From assembly GCF_002783505.1 (NCBI RefSeq), contig NZ_PFGL01000062.1, forward strand, positions 24,183-88,182: 64,000 bases of DNA. Direction: 5' to 3'. Origin of the DNA: Shewanella sp. CG12_big_fil_rev_8_21_14_0_65_47_15. GTDB taxonomy: Bacteria; Pseudomonadota; Gammaproteobacteria; Enterobacterales; Shewanellaceae. This document shows positions 26,682 to 37,311 of this stretch, one piece after another (within the stretch, counting starts at the first letter, position 1; every line of letters begins with the position of its first letter). A program made the translations under genes and the position numbers. The notes under the pieces are model-generated. The model was not told the origin of the DNA. It saw only the letters and a list, made by a program, of their open reading frames with translations, and did not search any database.

Positions 26682-28736
26682 CTATTTGTTATTCATCAGC
26701 TCATTGGCTCTGCGTATTTGGCGTTCAGCATCTTTTACTTTCCGAGCTTCAAGTAATTGGCTACCCAAATTGAGATATTTATCAGCCAGTTGCTTACGTA
26801 GCTCATTGTAGGGAGAAAAGTCAGATGGAACTATGGGTGTATAAGCTTCAAAACGTTGATAAACCTCATCCACATCTGCAGTACTTTTACTGGTGACTAA
26901 CAAGTTTTCCAGAGTAGCAAAGGCATTTTGATAGAAAACAGTGGCATCTGAATAGGGAAATGCGGCTTGTTGACCTTTCGCAATGGCTTGATGGTAAATA
27001 GACATTGCTTTTACAGCGGTTTTAAGCTGATTACCTTGAGATATTAATGCTTTAGTTTGTTCTGTACTTGAAAAAAGCAGGTTTCCAGCATTAATAAGTT
27101 GTTCTAGTACAATGGGATCTAACGCTTGCTTAGCTTGATCAAATGCTTGGATAAAAGCCTGTATTTCGTTGTCTTGTAGCTGAATGCTGTATTGTGGATC
27201 TATGTGTTCAAAATTAGCTGCAATTTTATAGATATCGTTGCCATTCGTTTGGTGTGAGTAATTCTGTTGTAATAAGAAACTCGCTAATTGTTCACGTAAG
27301 ACATCAATCGCAGTTTGTTTTCCACGAACCATATTATTATTCAAGGTGAGTAAGAAATAGGAGTCGGGATAGAGGGCTCTTGCTTCACTGAGCAAGCTTT
27401 GCATCTTAGGGTAGTCGGGATAATCATGCTGTTTGTCAGTGAATATGAGATCCACTTGCTGCTCAACATAGCTAAGGATGTTTTCTCTTTGCTGTCTAAG
27501 CAGTCCAGCACGGATGATGGGGTCTTGCATCTCAAGGCTTGGTAAGGTTGCAAGAAACTGTTTAGCGTCGAGATCGGCAAATGCTAATAGCTGACGACTG
27601 TCAAGTTCAAATTGTGTTTGTCTTGCTTGTACTTGTGCAACCTTGTTTTCCTGCGAATAAATTTGATAACTCATACCACCTAATACTGCTAGTACCGCTA
27701 TTGTTGCCAGCGTAGGTTTCCAGAGTTCGCGCTTGAGATGTGTCATTAAGCTTGATATGGAGATATTTCTATCAGCAGTATTAAAGTTAAGTGCTTTTTT
27801 TAGCGCTAACCACTGTAATACATTTAGGTGCGATGGCTTTAATGCGATTTTACGTTGCGCTTGTGCCTTATCGGCAGGCATACGGTCAAAAGGATGTTTG
27901 CTAGTAAGAAGCTCATAGGTTACACAGGCAAACGAGAAAACATCATCAGAGACAGCAGGTGTCTTTTCTGCAAGCAAATCTGTACTTGCATAGGCAGGTG
28001 TAAAGCCATTAATTGGCGCATTCTGTGATAAAGGGGCTGCGGCATACGCGTCATAATTTAGTTGCATGCGGTGTGCAACGCCAAAATCGAGTATTTTAAT
28101 ATGTCCATGTCGATCCACCATAATATTTGCAGGTTTTAGATCAGCATGAACTATGCCTCTTTTGTGTGCATAATTTAATGCATCTGCGATTTGCTCTAGT
28201 AACTTCATCGCAGCCGTAAGACTTAACCCCTTGGGCTTATAACGTTTTATGATCTGGTCTAAGCTTTCACCATCAAGATACTCCATAACGATAAAGTATC
28301 TGTCTTGATCTGAATCAACATCAAACACACTCACTATATTAGGGTGTGACAGCAGCTGGGTTTTATGTGCTTCTTCTAATAGGAGTTGTAATGCTTCTGG
28401 CTGATTTACAAATTGTGATTGCAGTACTTTAATCACAACGTGGTTATCTTTTATCCCAGAATTTTCAAGGAAAATATCCTTCGCTCGATAAACATCACTC
28501 ATACCACCAGAACCAATCTTACTTTCTAAGTAATAACGATTTTTTAATGTGGAACCTTCTAGGGAAACAGAGGGAGTGTCTACGATAGGAATAGTTGTAG
28601 GGGATTTAATAAAGAGTGTTTTATCAGATGTGTCTAATTCTTCTGAAGAGTTGTTAATGTTAGTGTTTATTTGAGTAGAAGTCCCAGATGATTCGTCAGT
28701 TTCATCAGCCAGTCTCACTCTCCCAGAATCAAGCAT
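26682..28736 (-). CDS. ppkA: T6SS serine/threonine protein kinase (PpkA/Stk type)
   Basis: This kinase is expected to phosphorylate the FHA protein TagH and so trigger T6SS assembly. The kinase domain spans about 65-330: G-loop GSGGMS (75-80), ATP-binding K103 in VIKVL, catalytic loop HADLKPAN (D199) and DFG at 217-219. An N-terminal Ser/Thr-rich tail (1-65) may be autophosphorylated. One membrane helix (about 340-357) leads to a roughly 320-residue helical extracytoplasmic region that could sense envelope signals. AGGAG precedes ATG 28736. It is divergent from tagH and first in a leftward unit with the effector genes. The opposing phosphatase is PppA at 38024-38791. Confidence 0.92.
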   Translation of the reverse strand: MLDSGRVRLADETDESSGTSTQINTNINNSSEELDTSDKTLFIKSPTTIPIVDTPSVSLEGSTLKNRYYLESKIGSGGMSDVYRAKDIFLENSGIKDNHVVIKVLQSQFVNQPEALQLLLEEAHKTQLLSHPNIVSVFDVDSDQDRYFIVMEYLDGESLDQIIKRYKPKGLSLTAAMKLLEQIADALNYAHKRGIVHADLKPANIMVDRHGHIKILDFGVAHRMQLNYDAYAAAPLSQNAPINGFTPAYASTDLLAEKTPAVSDDVFSFACVTYELLTSKHPFDRMPADKAQAQRKIALKPSHLNVLQWLALKKALNFNTADRNISISSLMTHLKRELWKPTLATIAVLAVLGGMSYQIYSQENKVAQVQARQTQFELDSRQLLAFADLDAKQFLATLPSLEMQDPIIRAGLLRQQRENILSYVEQQVDLIFTDKQHDYPDYPKMQSLLSEARALYPDSYFLLTLNNNMVRGKQTAIDVLREQLASFLLQQNYSHQTNGNDIYKIAANFEHIDPQYSIQLQDNEIQAFIQAFDQAKQALDPIVLEQLINAGNLLFSSTEQTKALISQGNQLKTAVKAMSIYHQAIAKGQQAAFPYSDATVFYQNAFATLENLLVTSKSTADVDEVYQRFEAYTPIVPSDFSPYNELRKQLADKYLNLGSQLLEARKVKDAERQIRRANELMNNK

Positions 28737-29234
28737 GCCACACTCCTGTTATGGATCTTAGAAAGAACTATTATCCCATATAGTCCAAAGAATTAAGGGT
28801 GAATAGATTTATCACTTTTAATAAAGTGAATCATGTTACAGCTCGCTTTGTTTGCAGTCAAATAGCTCTTGTTAAATTCCTCACCTAAATTCATCGTCGT
28901 AGTTATACCGTATTCTCGATATTATAATATTTAACAGAAGTAATAACATTTAGCCATTTCAGTCGTTCATTATCATTGCTACTTTTGGCTTATAATTGAA
29001 AATAAAAAATAATACGAAAGAACGACGTGGTGATATTTATCTATTTCCCTTTGTAACCATCTAATTTAACTTGTGATTTTAGCCAAATTACTTGGAATAC
29101 TCTTTCTAATATTTTCCTATGTGCTCTAGTTTGGTTGACACGAACTTTTTTTAAAATTAGTCTCTGCAATCTCGCAATAGTTCAGACTTATTGTGCTTAG
29201 CCCATGGGATGGATTTGTAATACAGGAGTATTAA
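28737..29234. other. Divergent intergenic region between ppkA and the T6SS operon
   Basis: A 498-bp, very AT-rich stretch with no supported gene. It must hold both the leftward kinase promoter and the rightward T6SS operon promoter, and its AT-richness makes it a likely H-NS-type silencing target (inference). No clear sigma-54 element (TGGC-N-TTGC) was seen. Confidence 0.6.
29135..29163 (+). promoter_or_regulatory. Possible promoter of the rightward T6SS operon
   Basis: TTGACA at 29135-29140 is a perfect -35 hexamer. At 16-18 bp spacing only weak -10 candidates (TTAGTC, TAGTCT) are found, which would fit activator-dependent transcription. About 70-100 bp upstream of the tagH start. Confidence 0.35.
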
Positions 29235-30524
29235 GTGCATCAAATTGATACATTCATCGAATTATCAGTCGTAAGTTACCATCGACTCTCACCACGCCAA
29301 ATATCAGTTAAGCGATTTGGCACGAGTGGTGGCAGTCTTGGTCGTTCTGAAAAGGCTGATTGGTGCTTACCTGATCCCGAGCGAGTTGTTTCTGGTATCC
29401 ATGCTTTAATCCTTTTTGAGAATGGGCGTTTTTTTATTAAGGATCAGTCAACTAATGGATTATTTCTAAATCGTTCGGTTGAGCCTATTGGGCAAGAAAA
29501 ACAAACTCCATTAGTTGAAGGTGATGTCCTTTGCCTCGGGGATTATGAAGTTAAGGTTTCAATTTGTGAGCTAAATACAAAAAGCCATTCAGATATAACT
29601 CAGGTTAATAAACCAACTTATAATCAAAAGAATACATCGAAGAACCTGTCATTATCGGACCCTGGACAGGGCGTTTCAATTGAGAGTATTCAGACTTCGA
29701 TAAAGGGTGTGCCTGACGGTATTGCTGTATCGTCAATTATTGAACGTAGTGATAATGATCCTCTTACACAACATTTTATGGCACCTAGCACCTTGATCCC
29801 TGATGAGTGGGAACAGCAATGGACCAGCAATGATGAACAGTTCGACATCGTACCTGAAAGCTTGAATAGTAAGGTATTCGATGAGAAAGACGCAGAAATC
29901 AAAGTAGGGCAGAAAATAGTTAGCCCATTCTTGTCTCAACAAGATGGACGTAATGGCAGTGTTGCATTTTTAAGAGGGTTAGGGATCGATAATTATGAAC
30001 AGTACCTTGAAAATTCTGATGAGTGGTGGGAACAGCTAGGTATTGCATTGCAAGAATCGTTATCAGGTTTAATCCAGATTATGCGAACAAGATCTGAAGT
30101 TAAGAGCAACTTTAGAGTGAATCAAACAACGTTTCAACAGAAAGAAAATAATCCACTGAAATTTTCTGCCTCAATCGATGATGCATTTCATAATTTGTTT
30201 AATCGGTCAACGTTAAGCTTTATGCCAGCAAAGCAAGCGATACAAGAGGCGTTCATCGATATTAATCGTCATGAATCTGCCATTATTGCAGGCGCTAAGG
30301 GTGCTGTGAATGGTATTTTAACTCAATTGTCACCGACAGAAATTGCCAAACAAGATTATAGCGAGTCATTGTTCGATAAGTTAAACCCTGCACAGCGGAA
30401 AGCAAGATTTTGGAATATTTATCAACTCAAACATAATGGACTTGTTGATGAAATAAATATAGAGAATAGTAACATAAGTGATGAGTTTGTAAATGCATAT
30501 GATGCTTTTATGAATAATAGATGA
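29235..30524 (+). CDS. tagH: T6SS FHA-domain protein TagH
   Basis: This is the phosphothreonine-reading scaffold of the threonine phosphorylation pathway. The N-terminal FHA domain (about 15-105) has the signature residues GGSLGRSEKADWCLPDP, VSGIHALI and QSTNGLFLN. A low-complexity linker precedes the C-terminal TagH domain (about 240-429), which includes AFLRGLGIDNY and PAKQAIQEAFIDINRHE. The start codon is GTG 29235 with AGGAG 6 nt upstream. It is the first gene of the main operon, followed by tssJ after 38 bp. Phosphorylation by the divergent PpkA kinase is expected. Confidence 0.93.
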   Translation: MHQIDTFIELSVVSYHRLSPRQISVKRFGTSGGSLGRSEKADWCLPDPERVVSGIHALILFENGRFFIKDQSTNGLFLNRSVEPIGQEKQTPLVEGDVLCLGDYEVKVSICELNTKSHSDITQVNKPTYNQKNTSKNLSLSDPGQGVSIESIQTSIKGVPDGIAVSSIIERSDNDPLTQHFMAPSTLIPDEWEQQWTSNDEQFDIVPESLNSKVFDEKDAEIKVGQKIVSPFLSQQDGRNGSVAFLRGLGIDNYEQYLENSDEWWEQLGIALQESLSGLIQIMRTRSEVKSNFRVNQTTFQQKENNPLKFSASIDDAFHNLFNRSTLSFMPAKQAIQEAFIDINRHESAIIAGAKGAVNGILTQLSPTEIAKQDYSESLFDKLNPAQRKARFWNIYQLKHNGLVDEINIENSNISDEFVNAYDAFMNNR

Positions 30525-30562
30525 ATAGTGCAGTGTTATTAATAACAAAGGAGTTGTAATTA

Positions 30563-31048
30563 ATGTTTAATTATAAAGCATTACTAGCCGTAGTGATGTC
30601 TATGAGCTTAATCGGATGTCAAACTTTTTATTCGGCCTTTCCGCCTTCAACAACGATGAACTTTCGTATTGCTAACGATATCAATCCTGATAGTGATGGT
30701 CGAGCGTCACCGGTTATTGTAAATGTGTATGAATTGGCATCAAAAACGGTTTTTGAGAATCAGGACTTTTTTGCACTATATGATAATGCGAGCGAAACAT
30801 TAAGAACGGACTTAATTAAAAAAGATGAATTAGTTTTTGAGCCTGGTGCTCGCTTAGAGTATGAAATGTTTTTACAACCAACAACTAAAGCGGTTGCGAT
30901 TTTAGTTGCCTACAGGGATGTAGAGGGCGCACGTTGGCACGCAGTAATCGATGCGGATCCTACTGGATATGATGATGCATATGTTTATATCGATAAACTT
31001 GCGGTCTATATCAGAGACCGAGACACCGAAGCGGCAACGAAGCGCTAA
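30563..31048 (+). CDS. tssJ: T6SS outer-membrane lipoprotein TssJ
   Basis: TssJ anchors the TssJLM membrane complex to the outer membrane. The 161-residue precursor has a lipoprotein signal with lipobox SLIGC (C19). The mature domain has the TssJ beta-sandwich pattern, including SPVIVNVYELAS, FALYDNA and VAILVAYRDVEGARW. AAGGAG lies before ATG 30563. It sits between tagH and tssK, a normal place. Confidence 0.95.
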   Translation: MFNYKALLAVVMSMSLIGCQTFYSAFPPSTTMNFRIANDINPDSDGRASPVIVNVYELASKTVFENQDFFALYDNASETLRTDLIKKDELVFEPGARLEYEMFLQPTTKAVAILVAYRDVEGARWHAVIDADPTGYDDAYVYIDKLAVYIRDRDTEAATKR

Positions 31049-31071
31049 TATCTCATAATGGAGTTGTTTAG

Positions 31072-32400
31072 ATGAGTCATTTTAGCAAGATAGCTTGGAC
31101 TGAAGGAACGTTTCTACGTCCACAACACTTTCAGCAGCAAGAACGTTACTTTTCTAATGTGCAGCAAAAGTGCAATGCGATGCTGTCACTTTTCCCTTGG
31201 GGAGTCTCAGAATTAGAAATTGATGACAAAGCAACAAAATTTTCTCAGTTTGGTATTACTTCATTACAGGGAATTTTACCTGATGGAACATTGCTTGAGT
31301 TGCCAATGAATGACTTAATACCATCTGTTATTGAGATACCTAAATCGTGCCGTGAGCAACAGGTATTTCTTTGTCTGGCCTTCGAGAAGGTGAATAGCGT
31401 TGATATTGCAACCGCAGATAGTACAACAATAACTCGCTATCAATTTTCAGACCAATTGGTTTCGGATAACACATTATCAGAAGAAAGTGCAGAGCTACTA
31501 CAGGTTGCGCAGTTGCGTTTATTGCTGAAGCTCGAGAGTGAAGACCGCGGTGGTTATATTGCAATGCCAATTGCAAAAATAAAAGAGGTTAGCGAGCACG
31601 GTGAAATTAAATTGGATAAGAAATTTATTCCACCAACGATTAACATTCAACGCAATGGTGAATTAAAAGGATTTATTCAGGAGACGTTAGGCATGTTGAG
31701 ACAACGTGCTGAAGCGCTGGCCGCTCGAATCTCAAGGGGGCAAGGAAACGCCAACTCGATAGCCGATTTTTTAATGCTACAGGTGCTTAATCGATATGAG
31801 CCGATTTTTCAGCATATAAAGCAAAGTGATGGACAGCATCCAGAATACCTTTATCAACATGCTATAACCATGCTTGGAGAATTGGCGACTTTTACCAGCC
31901 GAGATAAGCGTGCACCTGAATTCCCGCAGTATAACCATACTGATTTGGCCACAGTATTTGGCAACTTATCGGTGATATTAAACCAAACGTTAAGTGTTGT
32001 ATTAGAACAAACAGCCATTGCGTTACCAATTGAACAGGCTAAGTTTGGCATTATGGTATCTCCATTAACGGATAAAACTCTGTTGGAGTATGCGCAGTTT
32101 GTATTGGCCGTTAGTGCAGATTTACCCGCTGATGATGTGCGTAAACACTTGCCGGCAAGATTAAAAATTGGACCCGTTGAACATATTAGAGAACTGGTCA
32201 ATAACCAATTACCTGGCATTGCTGTTACAGGATTACCGGTGGCGCCAAGACAAGTACCTTATCATGCTGGTTTCCATTACTTTCAGTTAGATAAGAGCGG
32301 AATTTATTGGGAAAAACTCAGTAATAGTGGCGGTATTGCTTTGCATCTATCTGGTAATTATCCGGGATTAAAGCTGGAATTGTGGGCGATTAAATCTTGA
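31072..32400 (+). CDS. tssK: T6SS baseplate protein TssK
   Basis: TssK trimers connect the baseplate wedges to the TssL/TssM membrane complex. The N-terminal sequence KIAWTEGTFLRPQHFQQQERY is the family signature. Other conserved stretches are FLMLQVLNRYEP and the C-terminal VPYHAGFHYFQLDKSG. The 442-residue length is typical. It is in the operon 24 bp after tssJ. Confidence 0.97.
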   Translation: MSHFSKIAWTEGTFLRPQHFQQQERYFSNVQQKCNAMLSLFPWGVSELEIDDKATKFSQFGITSLQGILPDGTLLELPMNDLIPSVIEIPKSCREQQVFLCLAFEKVNSVDIATADSTTITRYQFSDQLVSDNTLSEESAELLQVAQLRLLLKLESEDRGGYIAMPIAKIKEVSEHGEIKLDKKFIPPTINIQRNGELKGFIQETLGMLRQRAEALAARISRGQGNANSIADFLMLQVLNRYEPIFQHIKQSDGQHPEYLYQHAITMLGELATFTSRDKRAPEFPQYNHTDLATVFGNLSVILNQTLSVVLEQTAIALPIEQAKFGIMVSPLTDKTLLEYAQFVLAVSADLPADDVRKHLPARLKIGPVEHIRELVNNQLPGIAVTGLPVAPRQVPYHAGFHYFQLDKSGIYWEKLSNSGGIALHLSGNYPGLKLELWAIKS

Positions 32401-32439
32401 TGATTTTGTATTTCAAGACTCTTTACAGGGATGTATGTC

Positions 32440-33750
32440 ATGTCAGATAAGACAATAATGAAGCCTCGACCGGGAGCAAGAAAGGCTGATCCTGTTGGCA
32501 CAAATGCAAGTCGTGATGACACTAGTCATCAGAGCGATAAAACCCAAATGGCGATACCAAAGGCGCCAACATCATTTCAAAGTGGCCAATTGTACTTATC
32601 GGTGAGTGATAATGTGCTAATAGACGAGGCAGGCCTTCTGTTTTCTTTAGTCGCGCCAATCCGAAGTACGCAACAACATCAAGATGTATTAGGACTTAAG
32701 AAACACTGCATTTATTTAATTCAGCAGTACGAATTGCAATTGAGAGCTAAGCAAATATCCTCTGAATTAATAGAGCGGGCTCGTTACTGTGTATGCAGTT
32801 TTTTGGATGAACTCGTACTCAACACCGCCTGGGGTGAAAACAGCGATTGGGGGACCGAGAGTCTGCTTTCTACTTTTCATAACGAAACATTTGGTGGAGA
32901 GTATTTTTTTACGCTTTTAGAAAGTGCTATCGCTTCCCCAAAAGAAAATTTAATGCAGTTAGAGTTGCAATATCTTTGTCTATCTCTTGGCTTCATTGGG
33001 AAAATGAGAGTTGAAACGAATGGCTATGAAAAACTAGAACTTATAAAAGACCGTGCTTATAAGGCTATACGTAGTCAAAAAGGTGAACCACCGAGAGATT
33101 TATCACCACATTGGCATTCCGATGCAAAGAATGTTAATCATCTAGAAAATCGTATACCCCTATGGGTAATGTGCTCTTTTGTTGGCGTTTTATTACTCAG
33201 TGCATATATGTATTTAAGTTATAAACTGAATGCACAGTCTGATGCTGTCAATCGGCAGATGAATTCTTTAATTGTAGATAATACGCCACAAGCGCTTCAG
33301 GTTTCAGCCTCTACCGTGCATGAAGGCGCACGTTTGCAACAGTTACTGCAAACAGAAATTGGCATGCAATTACTCGAGGTTATTGAGTTACCGGATCGCG
33401 TGAGAATTCGGGTGGGACTTCATCATCTTTTTACAACGGGCGGAACCGATCTCAATGAAGGGTTCCAGCCTGTTATTGTGAAAATAGCTAGGGCCCTAGA
33501 AGGGACGAAAGGCCGTATTTTAGTGAATGGCTATACCGATGATCAACCCATATTTACAAGCAAATATCCATCAAATTGGCACCTTTCATTAGCAAGAGCA
33601 AATGCGATGGCAGACAGTTTAGCTGCTGGAGCAGATTTACATGGACGTTTACAGCCCGAGGGGCGAGGTGAGGCAGAACCTGTTGTACCCAATGATACCC
33701 CTGAAAATCGGGCTTTAAATCGTCGTGTCGAAATAGACTTACTGAAATAA
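32440..33750 (+). CDS. tssL: T6SS inner-membrane protein TssL with OmpA-like domain
   Basis: TssL (DotU) is part of the TssJLM envelope complex. The cytoplasmic DotU domain (about 50-225) includes ARYCVCSFLDELVLNTAWG and FFTLLE. A single membrane helix lies at about 240-262 (WVMCSFVGVLLLSAYMYL). The C-terminal OmpA-type peptidoglycan-binding domain (about 315-436) contains ILVNGYTDDQP and LSLARANAMADSL. This is the extended, self-anchoring type of TssL. The frame opens at ATG 32431, but AGGG directly abuts that codon, so ATG 32440 is preferred. Confidence 0.95.
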   Translation: MSDKTIMKPRPGARKADPVGTNASRDDTSHQSDKTQMAIPKAPTSFQSGQLYLSVSDNVLIDEAGLLFSLVAPIRSTQQHQDVLGLKKHCIYLIQQYELQLRAKQISSELIERARYCVCSFLDELVLNTAWGENSDWGTESLLSTFHNETFGGEYFFTLLESAIASPKENLMQLELQYLCLSLGFIGKMRVETNGYEKLELIKDRAYKAIRSQKGEPPRDLSPHWHSDAKNVNHLENRIPLWVMCSFVGVLLLSAYMYLSYKLNAQSDAVNRQMNSLIVDNTPQALQVSASTVHEGARLQQLLQTEIGMQLLEVIELPDRVRIRVGLHHLFTTGGTDLNEGFQPVIVKIARALEGTKGRILVNGYTDDQPIFTSKYPSNWHLSLARANAMADSLAAGADLHGRLQPEGRGEAEPVVPNDTPENRALNRRVEIDLLK

Positions 33751-33774
33751 GATGTATTAGCAAGGGATAGCTTA

Positions 33775-36700
33775 ATGAACTTCAAAGCAATACTTAGCAT
33801 GTTACTGAGAGTAATAAAGTCGTCATTATTTATTACAGTACTCGGTTTACTCGCTTTAGCATTACTGATTTGGTTTGGTGGACCACTCGTTGCGATTGCA
33901 GGTGTAGAACCCCTTGCGACGACGAGTGCACGACTGATCACATTATTATCAATCGCTCTGATTTGGATGATCTCTCAATTCATCAAACGCAGCCGTGAGT
34001 TAAAAACTCATAATCAAGCTGTAGAATCTCTATTAAGTAGTGACGAACAGCAACATGATGAATTAGCAAAACGCGATATCGAAATACTCACTTCGCGGAT
34101 GCAGAAAGCTATCGATATATTGAAGAATGCACGCTTTAGCCGTGCAAGGGACATATACCAATTGCCTTGGTATATGCTTATTGGCGCACCAGGTTCAGGT
34201 AAAACGACCACACTACAAAATTCAGGTCTAGAGTTTCCGCTGATGGAGCAGTTAGGTATTGATCCTATCAGTGGTGTAGGTGGTACACGTCAATGTGATT
34301 GGTGGTTCACAAATGAAGCCGTCTTAATCGACACTGCGGGTCGATATACTACGCAAGATAGTCATGCGTCACAGGACTCAGCTGCATGGCAAGGATTTTT
34401 AGGTTTATTGCGCAAATATCGACCTCGTAGACCGATCAATGGTGTGCTCGTATTTGTTAGTTTGTCGGATCTGATCAATCAGACTAAAACCGAGCGTAAT
34501 ATTCATGCTAGAGCAATTAAGCAGCGAGTACAGGAGCTTCAAAGCCAACTAGGCATGACCTTTCCTGTGTACGTTATTTTTACAAAAGCCGATTTAGTCG
34601 CGGGTTTTACTGAGTTTTTTGCAGATTTAAGTGCGGAAGAAAGAGAGCAAGTTTGGGGAGTGACATTCTCTGCAGACCAAACATGGGATGAAACGGGTGC
34701 AGTCTCTCAGTTTAATAAAGAGTTCCACGCGCTGATTAATCGTTTATATCAACGATTATTTACTTGTTTACAGCATGAAAGAGATCTTGAAAGTCGAAGT
34801 GCTATCTATGAATTTCCTCGCCAGCTTCGTTTGTTGCAGAGTGCCGCGGATGATTTTCTCAAAGAAATTTTTTCACAAAACCCTTTTGAAAAATCAACAA
34901 TGTTACGCGGGGTATATATTACAAGTGCAACGCAACAAGGTATTCCTATCGATAGGATCATGCAGCAAGTTGGAGGAAGCAGTGGCTTAGCTGAACCGCC
35001 ATTAAGGCAGCAAAAAGGCGAAGGTAAAGGATATTTTATCCATCGTTTCTTTGAAAACATTCTTATCCCAGAACGTGATCTTGCGACTGTAAATCTTCGC
35101 CACAAAACTAAGAATACATGGCTACGTCATGGTGTTACGGCGCTAACCCTGATCGCCACCACATGGATTCTATATGCTTGGTATGACAGTTATCGCTGGA
35201 ATCAGCAGTTGATTGAAAATGCCGCTCAATCAGTTGAACATTACAAAGCTGCTTCTAAATCAAACACCGATCTATTAGCATTAAATAATCAATTGAGTAT
35301 TTTACGTGATATGCCTGCTGGATATGCTGGTGTTTTACCCGATGGAGAACTGAAAAATATCGGCTTATATCAAGGTGATAAATTAGGACAGTCAGCGAAG
35401 ATAATTTATAGTAAAGCATTATATTCAAGCTTACTACCTGAGTTCGTTAATGGTTTGACAAATGAAATGAGAACGAATAGCACTCATCGAGATTATTTGT
35501 ATGAGACGTTAAAAACATATTTAATGCTTTATCACCCTGAAAAGTTTAAGAGCGAGCAAATTACTACATGGTATGAAGCATATTTGCAGAGACATTTGCC
35601 TGGTGAGGTTAACTCAGATACAAGACGTTCCTTGCTATCTCATCTAAATGCATTAATTGTTAATGGGGCACAGCTCCAGAATTATGATGATAAAATAGTC
35701 GCTGAAACTCGAGATATATTGCTCACTATGCCTTTGTCAGAACTGGCATATCAAAAAGTTAAGAATGAGTTAATGCAAAATAACATTCCGGACTTCAAAT
35801 TATCAGATGTGTTGGGGATGGAAAGCGCAAATGTTATTGTTCGGAAAAGTGGTGAATCATTAAAACAAGGGATACCAGGGCTTTATACATATCAAGGTTT
35901 TCATGGTGTATTCAACATTGAGAAGCGAAGGATAATAAAAGCATTATTAGCCGATAACTGGATATATGGTGACATTAAAGCTGAAGAAGATGAAGAAGTA
36001 GAAAAAGTATTGTCAGCGCAAGTTACGGAAAAGTATTTGCGTGATTATATTAACTACTGGAAAGAGCTACTTGCAGATTTAGATATACAGAAAATTGACG
36101 ATTTAGAACAAGGTCTTTATGTGACTAAAGTCCTCGCCGGGCCTGAGCAGCCTATCCAAAGTTTGATTAAGGCTTTCCAACAAAACACAAAACTATCGTC
36201 GTTGCCTGAGTCTGCAAACGTGGATATGACGCTTGATGTTGCCGGAAAGGTAGCCGATACAAAGTTTTCTTCACAAAAATCAAGAATTGGACGTTTGCTT
36301 CCTGACGAACTTCCTGACTTTGGTACACAGCTGCCAGGGCATGAAGTGGAGTTAGCATTTGCACCTCTTCTTGCGATTAATAGTGCGCAAATGGAACAAA
36401 TTGCACAGACGAGTCAGCAATATTATGCGTACCTAGAGCGGTTATATGCACCTAGTGGTGGTATGGCAATGCAGGCATTTGCAAATCAAAGAGAAAACAA
36501 TGCGGGCGAACTAAGCGTTATGTTACGTCGATTGCGTAGTGATGTGCCATCTCCTTTTTCTGATTGGCTTGGTAATATCTCTACAGACACATCAAAACTA
36601 TTTGCTAAAGGTAGTCGACAACACATCAACGATGCTTGGAAAAGTAATGTTGTTTCAGAATATCAAAAAGCGATCCATGGGCGTTATCCTCTTGATAGGC

Positions 36701-37311
36701 ATAGTTCTGTTGATATTAAGCTCCGGGATTTCGAACGTTTCTTCGGATATGGAGGCGTATTAGAGCAATTTTTCATCGATTATTTGAGCCCATTTGCCAA
36801 TACGAACCTCGAACAATGGCGCTTTAAGCAGAATATTGGTGTGAGTGATAGAGTGTTGAAAACTTTTCAAGCGGCGCAAAACATTCGAACAATGTATTTC
36901 GAGCCCGGTTCTCAAAAGTTAAAAATTGGTTTTAGATTAAAGCCAATTTACTTGGATAAGCATATTACACACTTACTCGTTGAACTTGATGGGCAGGAGT
37001 TATCTTATAGGCATGGACCAACGCGTATGACGCAGTTTTTTTGGCCCGGCGATAGAAATCGATTACAGACTCGACTCGTTTTTACTCCTGCTAACTCAGG
37101 TTTACTATCAAGTAATACCTTTAAAGGTGAGTGGTCATGGTTCAGATTATTGGATGAACTGGTGAAGGAGCGTCCTGAAACTAAAGACGATGGGATTCTT
37201 TACTTATCTGTCCAAGGAAATAAGGCTAGAGTCGAACTAGTGCCAGATAGTGTCGATAATCCATTTTTAAGTGGTGCATTGGAGGCATTTAAATGTCCGA
37301 ACAACCTTTGA
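33775..37311 (+). CDS. tssM: T6SS inner-membrane protein TssM (IcmF)
   Basis: TssM spans the envelope and joins TssL to TssJ. Two membrane helices occupy about 18-70 and a third lies at about 450-467. Between them is a cytoplasmic NTPase-like domain with a complete Walker A motif, GAPGSGKTTT (137-146), and the following VLIDTAGRY. The long periplasmic region (about 470-1178) carries the IcmF-related and C-terminal TssM domains. At 1178 residues it is of normal length. The retained Walker A motif suggests nucleotide binding is still used. Its last 19 bp overlap the start of tagF. Confidence 0.96.
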   Translation: MNFKAILSMLLRVIKSSLFITVLGLLALALLIWFGGPLVAIAGVEPLATTSARLITLLSIALIWMISQFIKRSRELKTHNQAVESLLSSDEQQHDELAKRDIEILTSRMQKAIDILKNARFSRARDIYQLPWYMLIGAPGSGKTTTLQNSGLEFPLMEQLGIDPISGVGGTRQCDWWFTNEAVLIDTAGRYTTQDSHASQDSAAWQGFLGLLRKYRPRRPINGVLVFVSLSDLINQTKTERNIHARAIKQRVQELQSQLGMTFPVYVIFTKADLVAGFTEFFADLSAEEREQVWGVTFSADQTWDETGAVSQFNKEFHALINRLYQRLFTCLQHERDLESRSAIYEFPRQLRLLQSAADDFLKEIFSQNPFEKSTMLRGVYITSATQQGIPIDRIMQQVGGSSGLAEPPLRQQKGEGKGYFIHRFFENILIPERDLATVNLRHKTKNTWLRHGVTALTLIATTWILYAWYDSYRWNQQLIENAAQSVEHYKAASKSNTDLLALNNQLSILRDMPAGYAGVLPDGELKNIGLYQGDKLGQSAKIIYSKALYSSLLPEFVNGLTNEMRTNSTHRDYLYETLKTYLMLYHPEKFKSEQITTWYEAYLQRHLPGEVNSDTRRSLLSHLNALIVNGAQLQNYDDKIVAETRDILLTMPLSELAYQKVKNELMQNNIPDFKLSDVLGMESANVIVRKSGESLKQGIPGLYTYQGFHGVFNIEKRRIIKALLADNWIYGDIKAEEDEEVEKVLSAQVTEKYLRDYINYWKELLADLDIQKIDDLEQGLYVTKVLAGPEQPIQSLIKAFQQNTKLSSLPESANVDMTLDVAGKVADTKFSSQKSRIGRLLPDELPDFGTQLPGHEVELAFAPLLAINSAQMEQIAQTSQQYYAYLERLYAPSGGMAMQAFANQRENNAGELSVMLRRLRSDVPSPFSDWLGNISTDTSKLFAKGSRQHINDAWKSNVVSEYQKAIHGRYPLDRHSSVDIKLRDFERFFGYGGVLEQFFIDYLSPFANTNLEQWRFKQNIGVSDRVLKTFQAAQNIRTMYFEPGSQKLKIGFRLKPIYLDKHITHLLVELDGQELSYRHGPTRMTQFFWPGDRNRLQTRLVFTPANSGLLSSNTFKGEWSWFRLLDELVKERPETKDDGILYLSVQGNKARVELVPDSVDNPFLSGALEAFKCPNNL

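Noticed and set aside
28737..29234. Sigma-54 promoter for the T6SS operon
   Set aside because: Sigma-54 control is known for some T6SS clusters, but no TGGC-N8/9-TTGC element was visible, and no sigma-54 activator gene is in the window.
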